DNA from: Actinotalea sp.
GTDB lineage: Bacteria > Actinomycetota > Actinomycetes > Actinomycetales > Cellulomonadaceae
DNA length: 5,989 nt
Assembly: GCA_014360395.1 (NCBI GenBank)
Contig: JACIXM010000033.1
Coordinates: 1 to 5,989 of the forward strand
Direction: 5' to 3'
Position numbers and translations under genes: made by a program. Numbering within the stretch: the stretch's first letter is position 1; each line of letters starts with the position of its first letter. The notes beneath the pieces are model-generated. The model saw nothing but the letters and a program-made list of their open reading frames with translations. It had not been told where the DNA came from and ran no database searches. Positions 1-5,768 of this stretch are shown here, one piece after another.

Positions 1-344
1 TCTGGCGACACGAACGGGTAGGCCTCGCCCCAGAGCCGGTCGACCACGTGCTGGAGGCGGCGCGCCGTCCGCGGGTCCACGACTCCTTGCGCGACGGCCT
101 CGGGGAGGACGACGTCGGTGACGAGCTTCAGGCCGTCACCGTCCGCGGGGGTCAGGAGGCGTCGGGTCGGTCGGGGGTCTGCCCAGACCGACCGGCCGTC
201 GGAGACCCACCGCGTCCAGTGGTCCTGCGACCAGGCGCGCAGGAGGGCGTGATGGGCGGGGTCGCGGCTCCAGGTCACCGGAGGGGGGCCGTCCCGGCGC
301 GGGTCGGGGCCAGGTGCGGTCGCGGGCTGTGGCGTCTGGGACAT
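1..344 (-). CDS. Unrecognised protein, N-terminal 114 codons (runs off the left edge)
   Basis: An open frame on the minus strand starts at ATG 344-342 and has no stop before base 1, so only the N-terminal part is present. The start is supported by a GGAGG (bases 357-353 on this strand) 8 nt upstream of the ATG. The first ~25 residues are rich in Pro, Ala and Gly (MSQTPQPATAPGPDPRRDG) and look disordered. After that come a Trp-rich stretch (WSRDPAHHALLRAWSQDHW) and a segment with LKLVTDVVLPEAVAQGVVD and TARRLQHVVDRLWGEAYPF that looks helical and globular. Six Trp occur in about 90 residues. I see no signal peptide, membrane segment or known motif, and do not recognise the family. It lies downstream of the lacI-type gene on the same strand, but 189 bases and a hairpin separate them, so shared transcription is uncertain. 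That it is a real gene is fairly likely; its function is unknown. Confidence 0.7.
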   Translation of the reverse strand, partial: MSQTPQPATAPGPDPRRDGPPPVTWSRDPAHHALLRAWSQDHWTRWVSDGRSVWADPRPTRRLLTPADGDGLKLVTDVVLPEAVAQGVVDPRTARRLQHVVDRLWGEAYPFVSP

Positions 345-422
345 GACACTCGCCTCCACGCTCCACGGTCGTGGTGCGACGGGCCCGGCGAAAGGGACGA
401 ACCGCCCAGGAGGCCCGCCGGG

Positions 423-522
423 CCGGAGCCGGTCGAGGGGTGTCCGTGGGCGGGAGCCGCTGGAGGTGCCGTCGGGCCGGAGCCGCTGGCGTGTGCCACC
501 GGAGCCGCCGAGAGGGTGTCCG
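423..522. repeat. Imperfect direct repeats in the spacer between the two minus-strand genes
   Basis: The 345-533 spacer holds no gene that I can support. Two 24-base segments, 423-446 and 499-522, share their first nine bases (CCGGAGCCG) and last six (TGTCCG), with a G-rich middle. A second imperfect pair lies between them: GGAGCCGCTGG at 453-463, with a close match, CGGAGCCGCTGG, at 478-489 in the sequence after GGGCC. The plus strand therefore repeats GGAGCCG four times in about 85 bases. No promoter hexamers for the left-hand gene are evident. The repeats may be simple decay products or structured untranslated RNA. Confidence 0.4.
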
Positions 523-549
523 CGGCGCTCCGCTCAGGCGGAGCCGCGG
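520..549 (-). terminator. Hairpin around the repressor gene's stop codon, possible terminator
   Basis: A perfect 7-bp stem (GCTCCGC at 527-533 with GCGGAGC at 538-544) encloses the loop TCAG, which contains the TGA stop of the repressor gene. After a 2-nt bulge (525-526) the stem continues as CCGCG (520-524) with CGCGG (545-549), giving 12 base pairs. No T-run follows on either strand, so it is not a classical intrinsic terminator. U-less hairpins are often proposed as terminators in actinobacteria. It could equally protect the 3' end of the mRNA or slow ribosomes at the stop. Confidence 0.45.
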
Positions 550-1553
550 AGGACGACGTCCGTCTCGAGCAGCGTGCCCACCGGCTCGGGCGCCTCGCCG
601 CGCAGCTGCGCGAGCACCGACTCCGCCGCGCGCTCGCCGAGCAGTCGGGCGGGCTGGTGGACCGTCGTCAGCTGGGGGTGCGTGCGCTGGGCCCAGGAGG
701 AGTCGTCGAAGCCGACGACGCCCACGTCCTCCGGCACGCGGCGTCCGGCGGCGCGCAGGGCGTCGAGCGCGCCGGCGGCGACGGCGTCGGAGGCCGCGAA
801 GACGCCGTCGACGTCGGGCTCGCGGGCCAGGAGCTCCTCCATCGCGGTCCGGCCCGCGGTGTACTCGTAGAGCGGCCGGGCGACGACGAGGCGCTCGTCG
901 AACCGGTCGCCGAGGGCGTCCCGGAAGCCGGCGAGGCGGTCGGCCCCGGAGTCGCGGTCCAGGGCGGCGGCGATCATCCCGATGCGGCGCCGGCCGGTGC
1001 CGACGAGGTGCTCGGTGATGGCGCACGCGGCGCCGCGGTTGTCGATGCCGACCCACGGCACGCGGACCTCCGACGGCGGGCGGCCGACGAGCGTCGCCGG
1101 GATGCTGAGCCGCCCGATGGCGCCGAGGAGGGAGTCGTTCTGCCGGGCGGAGACGACGACGGCGCCGTCGACGAACCCGCCGCTGAGGTAGCGGGCCACG
1201 CGCCGGCTGTCCCGCTCGGAGTCGATGACGAGGCTGACCATCTGCTGGTCGGCGCCGGACAGGACGCGGTTGGCGCCGAGGAGGATCGCGCCGATGTTCG
1301 GGTCCTCGAGGAAGAGCTCGTGCGGCTCGTGGACGATGAAGCCGACGGCCTGCGCCCGCTGCAGCGCGAGGTTGCGCGCGGCAGTGTTCGGCACGTAGCC
1401 GACCTTGGCGACGGCGGCCTCGATCGCGGCCCTGGCCTGCGCGGACACGTACGGCTCACCGTTGAGCACCCGGGACACGGTGCCCCGGGAGACCCCGGCC
1501 TCGAGCGCGACGTCGCGGATCGTCGCGCGCCGCGGTCGGCCGGGGGAGGACAT
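534..1553 (-). CDS. LacI-family transcriptional repressor, probable local regulator of the beta-galactosidase operon
   Basis: This 339-residue protein has the normal LacI/GalR length and layout. The N-terminal helix-turn-helix spans about residues 11-57 (TIRDVALEAGVSRGTVSRVL, then NG), with recognition-helix residues Arg23, Gly24 and Thr25. The hinge helix NTAARNLALQR carries Leu62 where family members insert a Leu at a central CpG of the operator. Residues ~68-335 form the periplasmic-binding-protein-like effector domain, with the typical VGFDDSSWAQRTHPQLTTVH near the C-terminus. There is no LacI-type tetramerisation tail, so a dimer is expected. The ATG at 1553-1551 is the first start after an in-frame TAG, and it has no ribosome site; translation is probably leaderless. 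The gene diverges from the glycosidase operon, whose leader has two CpG-centred palindromes, the expected targets. The effector, perhaps a galactoside or galactose, cannot be read from the sequence. Confidence 0.93.
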   Translation of the reverse strand: MSSPGRPRRATIRDVALEAGVSRGTVSRVLNGEPYVSAQARAAIEAAVAKVGYVPNTAARNLALQRAQAVGFIVHEPHELFLEDPNIGAILLGANRVLSGADQQMVSLVIDSERDSRRVARYLSGGFVDGAVVVSARQNDSLLGAIGRLSIPATLVGRPPSEVRVPWVGIDNRGAACAITEHLVGTGRRRIGMIAAALDRDSGADRLAGFRDALGDRFDERLVVARPLYEYTAGRTAMEELLAREPDVDGVFAASDAVAAGALDALRAAGRRVPEDVGVVGFDDSSWAQRTHPQLTTVHQPARLLGERAAESVLAQLRGEAPEPVGTLLETDVVLRGSA

Positions 1554-1559
1554 GCCCGG

Positions 1560-1565
1560 ATGCTA
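1560..1565 (-). promoter_or_regulatory. Leaderless-type -10 element for the LacI-family gene
   Basis: Read on the minus strand, TAGCAT fits the actinobacterial -10 pattern TAnnnT. It ends exactly 6 nt before the A of the ATG, the spacing expected when transcription starts at the ATG itself. No Shine-Dalgarno sequence lies upstream of this ATG, which agrees with a leaderless mRNA. No -35 hexamer is recognisable at 17-18 nt; that position is taken by a GC palindrome (CCCCGG-C-CCGGGG, 1579-1591). Confidence 0.5.
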
Positions 1566-1638
1566 GCCGTCGGTGCTGCCCCGGCCCGGGGACCTCGCCG
1601 CGCCACACGCGCTGGTAGCACCCCGGTGGCTGCCGGGC

Positions 1639-1682
1639 GTGACCGCTCCGCGACCTCGCCGTGACCTTCCCGTGATCGGTTT
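1639..1682. promoter_or_regulatory. Four 11-bp direct repeats, candidate GlnR/PhoP-type activator box
   Basis: Four units start at 1639, 1650, 1661 and 1672, exactly 11 bases apart. They begin GTGACC, GCGACC, GTGACC and GTGATC, and three of the four end in CC. Written as spaced motifs this is GTGAC-n6-GCGAC-n6-GTGAC-n6-GTGAT. OmpR-family regulators of actinobacteria bind 11-bp direct repeats of this kind. The GlnR consensus gTnAC-n6-GaAAc repeated is matched fully by the first and third units and only partly by the second and fourth. The array ends 22 bases before the -35 hexamer of the glycosidase promoter, a usual activator position. The repeat is seen directly; the regulator is inferred. 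Confidence 0.45.
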
Positions 1683-1704
1683 TGGTGGGCAATGGTCGGA
1701 TGTG

Positions 1705-1734
1705 TTGACACCCGGCGATCATGCGCTCTACGTT
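1705..1734 (+). promoter_or_regulatory. Sigma-70-type promoter of the beta-galactosidase/transport operon
   Basis: A perfect -35 hexamer TTGACA (1705-1710) is followed after 18 bases by TACGTT (1729-1734), which fits the TAnnnT -10 pattern. Transcription would start near 1741, giving a leader of about 100 nt before the ATG at 1844. The -10 overlaps the left edge of the first operator and the start point lies inside it, so bound repressor would block RNA polymerase directly. Confidence 0.7.
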
Positions 1735-1753
1735 CTGTGAACGGTCACAGAAC
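1732..1753. promoter_or_regulatory. LacI-family operator 1
   Basis: Palindrome TTCTGTGA-ACGG-TCACAGAA (1733-1752), extended by a pairing G/C at 1732/1753. All positions pair except one beside the centre, and the centre is CG (1742-1743) as in most LacI-family operators. It overlaps the -10 end and the predicted transcription start. Bases 1734-1753 are repeated without change in operator 2. Confidence 0.8.
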
Positions 1754-1777
1754 TCCCTGGCATCGATCGCCCGCGGA

Positions 1778-1798
1778 GTCTGTGAACGGTCACAGAAC
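1778..1798. promoter_or_regulatory. LacI-family operator 2, in the transcribed leader
   Basis: TCTGTGA-ACGG-TCACAGA (1779-1796) is the same palindrome as operator 1, and bases 1779-1798 are identical to 1734-1753. Only the outermost left base differs (G1778 instead of T). The two centres are 45 bp apart, about 4.3 helical turns, so two dimers need not lie on the same face. In the mRNA the site could also form a 7-bp hairpin. Confidence 0.78.
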
Positions 1799-1833
1799 GT
1801 CAGAGCCGACGTCCGCGACGCGGCTCACCACTC

Positions 1834-1839
1834 GAGGAG
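1834..1839 (+). promoter_or_regulatory. Ribosome binding site that fixes the start of the GH42 gene
   Basis: GAGGAG lies 4 nt before the ATG at 1844. It makes this ATG the start, rather than the in-frame ATG at 1721. The upstream one lies in the promoter spacer, would begin before the predicted transcript, and has no such site. Confidence 0.75.
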
Positions 1840-1843
1840 CGCG

Positions 1844-3919
1844 ATGAGCACCGCCGACCGCGACGCCGGCCACGGCACCGCCCTGCGGGCGGGCACCGGG
1901 TCCCGCGACGCCGAGCGCGCTCGCTGGGCGCCGGAGCGCTTCGCCTTCGGCTGCGACTACAACCCCGAGCAGTGGGACCCGGCGGTCTGGCAGGAGGACG
2001 TCGTCCTCATGCGCGAGGCGGGCATCGACCTCGTGGCCGTCAACGTGTTCGGCTGGTCGGACGTCGAGCCGGAGCCGGGCCGCTACGACTTCTCCCGCCT
2101 GGACGCCGTCGTCGAGCTCCTCCACGCGCACGGCATCGGCATCAACCTGGGCACCGGGACCGCCTCGCCGCCGCCGTGGCTGTCGGCGCTGCACCCGGAG
2201 ACGCTCCCCGTCATGGCCGACGGCACGACGCGGTGGCCGGGCGGGCGGCAGGCGTACTGCCCGAGCTCGCCGGTCTTCCGCGAGCGGGCGGCGGCGCTGG
2301 TCGAGCAGGTCGCGCGGCGTTACGGCGCGCACCCCGGCGTCCGGCTGTGGCACGTGTCCAACGAGCTCGGGTGCCACAACTCCCTGTGCTACTGCGACAC
2401 GACGGCGGCGGCGTTCCGCGCGTGGCTGCGCGCCCGCTACGGGACGGTCGAGGCGCTGAACCGGGCGTGGGGGACGTCGTTCTGGAGCCAGCGCTACTCC
2501 TCCTTCGACGAGGTGCTCCCCCCGCGGCTCACCGTGTCGTCCGCCAACCCGAGCCAGGCGCTGGACTTCCACCGGTTCAGCTCCGACGAGCTGCTCGGCC
2601 TGTACCGGGCCGAGGCCGAGGTCATCCGCCGGCACAGCGACATCCCCGTCACGACGAACTTCATGGTCACCGCCCACCAGCGGGACATGGACTACTTCGC
2701 GTGGGCGCCGGACATGGACGTCGTCGCGAACGACCACTACCTCGACCACCGCCTCGAGGACCCGCTGGTGGAGCTCGCCTTCGCCGGCGACACGACCCGC
2801 GGGATCGCGGGCGGCCGGCCCTGGCTGCTCATGGAGCACTCGACGAGCGCGGTCAACTGGCAGCCGGTCAACGTCGCCAAGACGCCGGGGGAGATGCTGC
2901 GGGTCTCGCTCGCCCACGTGGCGCGTGGGGCGGACGGCGTGTGCTTCTTCCAGTGGCGTGCGTCCGTCCAGGGCTCGGAGAAGTTCCACTCGGCGCTGCT
3001 GCCGCACGCCGGGACGTCGTCGCGCACGTGGCACGAGGTCCTCGAGCTCGGCCGGACGCTGGAGGCGCTGCGCGACGTCGTCGGCAGCACGGTCCGCAGC
3101 GACGTCGCCCTGGTCTTCTCCTACGAGGCGTGGTGGGCCGCCGACGGCGGGAACCGCCCCTCCGAGCACGTGCGCTACCTGGAGCAGGTGCACGCCCTGT
3201 ACCGGGCGCTGCGCGATGCGGGCCTCGCGGTCGACGTCGTCCCGCCGGGCGCCGCCCCCGAGGTCCTCGCGCGCTACCGCATGCTCGTGGTGCCGGAGCT
3301 CTACCTCGTCCGGGACGCGGAGGCGGCCGCGATCGAGCAGTACGTCGCCGACGGCGGGCACGCCCTCGTGACGTTCTTCAGCGGCATCGTCGACGAGGAC
3401 GACCGGGTGCGACTGGGCGGCTACCCCGGCGCGTTCCGCGACCTGCTCGGCGTGGTCGCCGACGAGTTCCACCCGCTGCTGCCCGGGCAGACCCTGACGC
3501 TGGACTCCGGCTCGCAGGGGAGCCTGTGGACCGAGCAGCTGCGCACCGTGACGGCGAAGGCCGTCGCGCACGCCGTGGACGGGCCGCTGCCCGGCACCCC
3601 GGTGATCACGCGGAACGAGCACGGGCGGGGCACCGCCTGGTACGTCGCGACCGCGCTCGACCCGGTCCACGCCGCCGACCTGGTCAGGGAGGTGGCCCAC
3701 CACGCCGGTGCCAGCCCGATGCCGGGTGCCGGCCCGCTGGTCGAGGTGGTGCGGCGCGCGCACGACGACGGCGCCTCGTTCCTCTTCGTCATCAACCACA
3801 GCGACGACGTCGTCGAGGTGCCCGTCCGGGGCCGTGAGCTGACCCAGGACGTGGACGTCGAGACCCTGCACGTGCCCGCCGGGGCCGTGCGCGTCGTCAG
3901 GGAGGACGTGACGCCATGA
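1844..3919 (+). CDS. GH42 beta-galactosidase, cytoplasmic
   Basis: This 691-residue enzyme is of usual GH42 length and hydrolyses terminal beta-D-galactosides by a retaining mechanism. After a polar ~30-residue N-terminal tail, the catalytic TIM barrel begins at FAFGCDYNPEQW (residue 33). The acid/base is Glu174 in HVSNELG, and the nucleophile is Glu331 in LLMEHSTSAVNWQP. The middle trimerisation-type domain starts near residue 419 (SDVALVFSYEAWW), and a small beta C-terminal domain follows from about 630. There is no signal peptide, so it acts on imported sugar. Of the cysteines that bind zinc in some relatives, C182-x-C184 is present but the next position is Thr187, so the site may be incomplete. 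The stop overlaps the next start by 4 bases. The natural substrate may be lactose, galacto-oligosaccharide or arabinogalactan fragments; some GH42 enzymes also cut alpha-L-arabinopyranosides. Confidence 0.95.
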   Translation: MSTADRDAGHGTALRAGTGSRDAERARWAPERFAFGCDYNPEQWDPAVWQEDVVLMREAGIDLVAVNVFGWSDVEPEPGRYDFSRLDAVVELLHAHGIGINLGTGTASPPPWLSALHPETLPVMADGTTRWPGGRQAYCPSSPVFRERAAALVEQVARRYGAHPGVRLWHVSNELGCHNSLCYCDTTAAAFRAWLRARYGTVEALNRAWGTSFWSQRYSSFDEVLPPRLTVSSANPSQALDFHRFSSDELLGLYRAEAEVIRRHSDIPVTTNFMVTAHQRDMDYFAWAPDMDVVANDHYLDHRLEDPLVELAFAGDTTRGIAGGRPWLLMEHSTSAVNWQPVNVAKTPGEMLRVSLAHVARGADGVCFFQWRASVQGSEKFHSALLPHAGTSSRTWHEVLELGRTLEALRDVVGSTVRSDVALVFSYEAWWAADGGNRPSEHVRYLEQVHALYRALRDAGLAVDVVPPGAAPEVLARYRMLVVPELYLVRDAEAAAIEQYVADGGHALVTFFSGIVDEDDRVRLGGYPGAFRDLLGVVADEFHPLLPGQTLTLDSGSQGSLWTEQLRTVTAKAVAHAVDGPLPGTPVITRNEHGRGTAWYVATALDPVHAADLVREVAHHAGASPMPGAGPLVEVVRRAHDDGASFLFVINHSDDVVEVPVRGRELTQDVDVETLHVPAGAVRVVREDVTP

Positions 3920-4839
3920 GCACGACCACGCTCGACGCGCCGTCGGCGACGGCGCCCAGCCCGGTCACGCGGACCCGGGTGCCCCACAAGTCGGCGATCG
4001 CCGTCTTCGTCCTGCCGTTCGGCGTGCTGTTCTCGATGTTCTACCTGCTGCCCATCGGGTACGCGGTGTGGCAGTCGACGCGCGTCGTGCAGCGGGAGGG
4101 CACGTTCGGCCCGCCGACGGAGGTGTTCGGCGGTCTGACGCAGTACCGCAACGTCCTGGAGAACGACGCGTTCTGGGAGTCGATCGGCCGGGTGCTCCTG
4201 TTCGGCATCGTCCAGGTCCCGATCATGCTGGGCCTCGCGCTGCTCTTCGCGCTCCTGCTCGACTCACCGCTGGTGCGGGGCCGGCGGTTCTTCCGCCTGG
4301 CCTTCTTCGCGCCGTACGCGGTGCCGGGCGTCATCGCGGCGATCATGTGGGGCTTCCTGTACTCGCCGAACCTGTCGCCGTTCCGGCCGCTCACCGCCGA
4401 GATCAACTTCCTGTCGGCCGACCTCGTGCTCTGGGCGATCGCGAACGTCGTGACCTGGGTCTACGTCGGCTACAACATGCTGATCATCTACTCGTCCCTG
4501 CTGGCGATCCCGGCCGAGGTGTACGAGGCGGCCCGGCTCGACGGGGCGTCGCAGTTCCGCATCGCGTGGTCGATCAAGATCCCGCTCGTCATGCCGGCGA
4601 TCATCCTCACCGCGATCTTCTCGATCATCGGGACGCTGCAGCTGCTCGCCGAGCCGCAGGTCTTCCGGACCTTCACCTCGTCCGTGACCAGCGACTTCAC
4701 CCCGAACCTGCTCGTGTACACGACGGCCTCCGTGCCGAACCCGAGCCTGGCCGCGGCGTTCTCGGTCGTGCTGGCGCTCGCCACGTTCATCCTGTCGTTC
4801 ACCTTCCTCAAGGTGACCCAGCGGAAGGCGTTCCAGTGA
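3916..4839 (+). CDS. Sugar ABC transporter permease, MalF/UgpA type
   Basis: This 307-residue inner-membrane permease belongs to the carbohydrate uptake (CUT1-type) ABC importers. After a polar N-terminal tail there are six hydrophobic segments, beginning with IAVFVLPFGVLFSMFYLLPI and ending with LAAAFSVVLALATFILSFTF. The cytoplasmic loop that contacts the ATPase carries the EAA motif: YEAARLDGASQFRIAWSIKI, with Glu204, Ala205, Ala206 and Gly210, followed by PLVMP. The ATG overlaps the glycosidase stop as ATGA, and a GGAGG (3901-3905) lies 10 nt upstream, so translation is probably coupled. It should pair with the next gene's product to form the channel. The substrate is inferred from the GH42 neighbour to be a beta-galactoside; the permease sequence alone does not show this. 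Confidence 0.94.
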   Translation: MSTTTLDAPSATAPSPVTRTRVPHKSAIAVFVLPFGVLFSMFYLLPIGYAVWQSTRVVQREGTFGPPTEVFGGLTQYRNVLENDAFWESIGRVLLFGIVQVPIMLGLALLFALLLDSPLVRGRRFFRLAFFAPYAVPGVIAAIMWGFLYSPNLSPFRPLTAEINFLSADLVLWAIANVVTWVYVGYNMLIIYSSLLAIPAEVYEAARLDGASQFRIAWSIKIPLVMPAIILTAIFSIIGTLQLLAEPQVFRTFTSSVTSDFTPNLLVYTTASVPNPSLAAAFSVVLALATFILSFTFLKVTQRKAFQ

Positions 4840-5768
4840 GCACCCCCGTGGTCCCGCCGACGATCACCGCGCCGCCCTCGGCGCGCGCCGCCACCCGCGC
4901 CCGCCGGACCGGCACGCCCGCGAGCGGCCCGCGGGAGAGCATCCTGTCCCGCACCTCGGCCATGCTGATCATGGCCGTGTTCACGCTGTACTTCCTCACG
5001 CCGATCTGGTGGCTGCTCGTCGCGTCGACGAAGAGCCGCGGGGACCTGACGACGACGAACGCGCTGTGGTTCTCGGACATCCAGCTCGGCGAGAACCTCG
5101 CGGCGGTGTTCGGCTACCAGGGCGGCATCCTCGTGAAGTGGCTGGGCAACAGCCTCGCGTACGCCGGCGGGGGAGCGCTGCTGGCCACCCTGCTGGCGGG
5201 GATGTGCGGCTACGCGCTGGCCAAGTACCGGTTCCCCGGGCGCGAGGTGCTCTTCAACGTCGTCCTCGGTGGCGTGCTCGTCCCGGCGACCGCCCTGGCG
5301 CTGCCGCTGTTCCTCATCTTCAGCGAGGTGGGGGCGACCAACACCTTCTGGTCGGTGTTCCTGCCGAGCATCGTCAGCCCGTTCGGGGTGTACCTGACGC
5401 GGATCTTCGCGGCGGCGTCGGTGCCCGACGAGCTCATGGAGGCGGCACGCCTGGACGGCTCGGGGGAGGTGCGGACGTACTTCACGGTGTCGGTGCGGCT
5501 GATGTTCCCGGCGCTGGTGACGGTGTTCCTCTTCCAGTTCGTCGCGATCTGGAACAACTTCTTCCTGCCGCTGATCATGCTGCGCGACTCGGCGCTCTTC
5601 CCGGTGACCCTGGGTCTGTACAACTGGAACTCGGTGGTCAACCAGGTGCCCGAGCTGCGGCTCTACGTCCTGGTCGGGGCCCTCGTCTCGATCCTCCCGC
5701 TCATCGCCCTGTTCCTGCTGCTCCAGCGCTTCTGGCGCAGCGGCCTCGGGACGGGAGCGATCAAGTGA
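4836..5768 (+). CDS. Sugar ABC transporter permease, MalG/UgpE type
   Basis: This 310-residue inner-membrane protein is the second half of the importer channel. The start is GTG 4836, overlapping the previous stop as GTGA, with GGAAGG (4823-4828) 7 nt upstream. The first ~38 residues are a Pro/Ala/Arg-rich cytoplasmic tail. Six membrane segments follow, from MLIMAVFTLYFLTPIWWLLV to VLVGALVSILPLIALFLLLQ. The EAA loop reads LMEAARLDGSGEVRTYFTVS, with Glu202, Ala203, Ala204 and Gly208, and is followed by a WNNFFLPLIML segment typical of MalG-type subunits. Neither a solute-binding protein nor an ATPase is encoded in the window. The binding protein may lie just downstream, while the ATPase is often a shared MsiK-type protein in actinobacteria. 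Confidence 0.94.
   Translation: MSTPVVPPTITAPPSARAATRARRTGTPASGPRESILSRTSAMLIMAVFTLYFLTPIWWLLVASTKSRGDLTTTNALWFSDIQLGENLAAVFGYQGGILVKWLGNSLAYAGGGALLATLLAGMCGYALAKYRFPGREVLFNVVLGGVLVPATALALPLFLIFSEVGATNTFWSVFLPSIVSPFGVYLTRIFAAASVPDELMEAARLDGSGEVRTYFTVSVRLMFPALVTVFLFQFVAIWNNFFLPLIMLRDSALFPVTLGLYNWNSVVNQVPELRLYVLVGALVSILPLIALFLLLQRFWRSGLGTGAIK

Noticed and set aside
363..374. Short inverted repeat CCACG-GT-CGTGG upstream of the left gene
   Set aside because: Five-base arms and a 2-nt gap are too weak to separate from chance in DNA this GC-rich.
48..1664. 538-codon plus-strand ORF over the repressor gene
   Set aside because: It is antisense to a clear LacI-family gene and to the left partial gene. 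Its protein is Arg/Gly/Ala/Val-rich without motifs, as expected for a shadow frame in GC-rich DNA.
1721..1843. N-terminal extension of the GH42 protein from the ATG at 1721
   Set aside because: It starts before the predicted transcription start, covers both operators (each is read as CERSQN because they are 45 bases, or 15 codons, apart), and has no ribosome site. The ATG at 1844 has GAGGAG upstream, and the family domain begins at residue 33 from it.
1754..1843. Riboswitch or attenuator in the leader
   Set aside because: Apart from the operator palindrome I find no conserved fold, terminator hairpin or leader peptide; control by the repressor explains the region.
1790..3871. 693-codon minus-strand ORF opposite the GH42 gene
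   Set aside because: It is a low-complexity shadow frame; the plus strand carries catalytic motifs and a complete domain order.
4068..4835. Long upstream extension of the second permease
   Set aside because: The frame crosses the first permease in another reading frame and gives Arg/Ala-rich nonsense. The GTG at 4836, with its own ribosome site, fits the family length.
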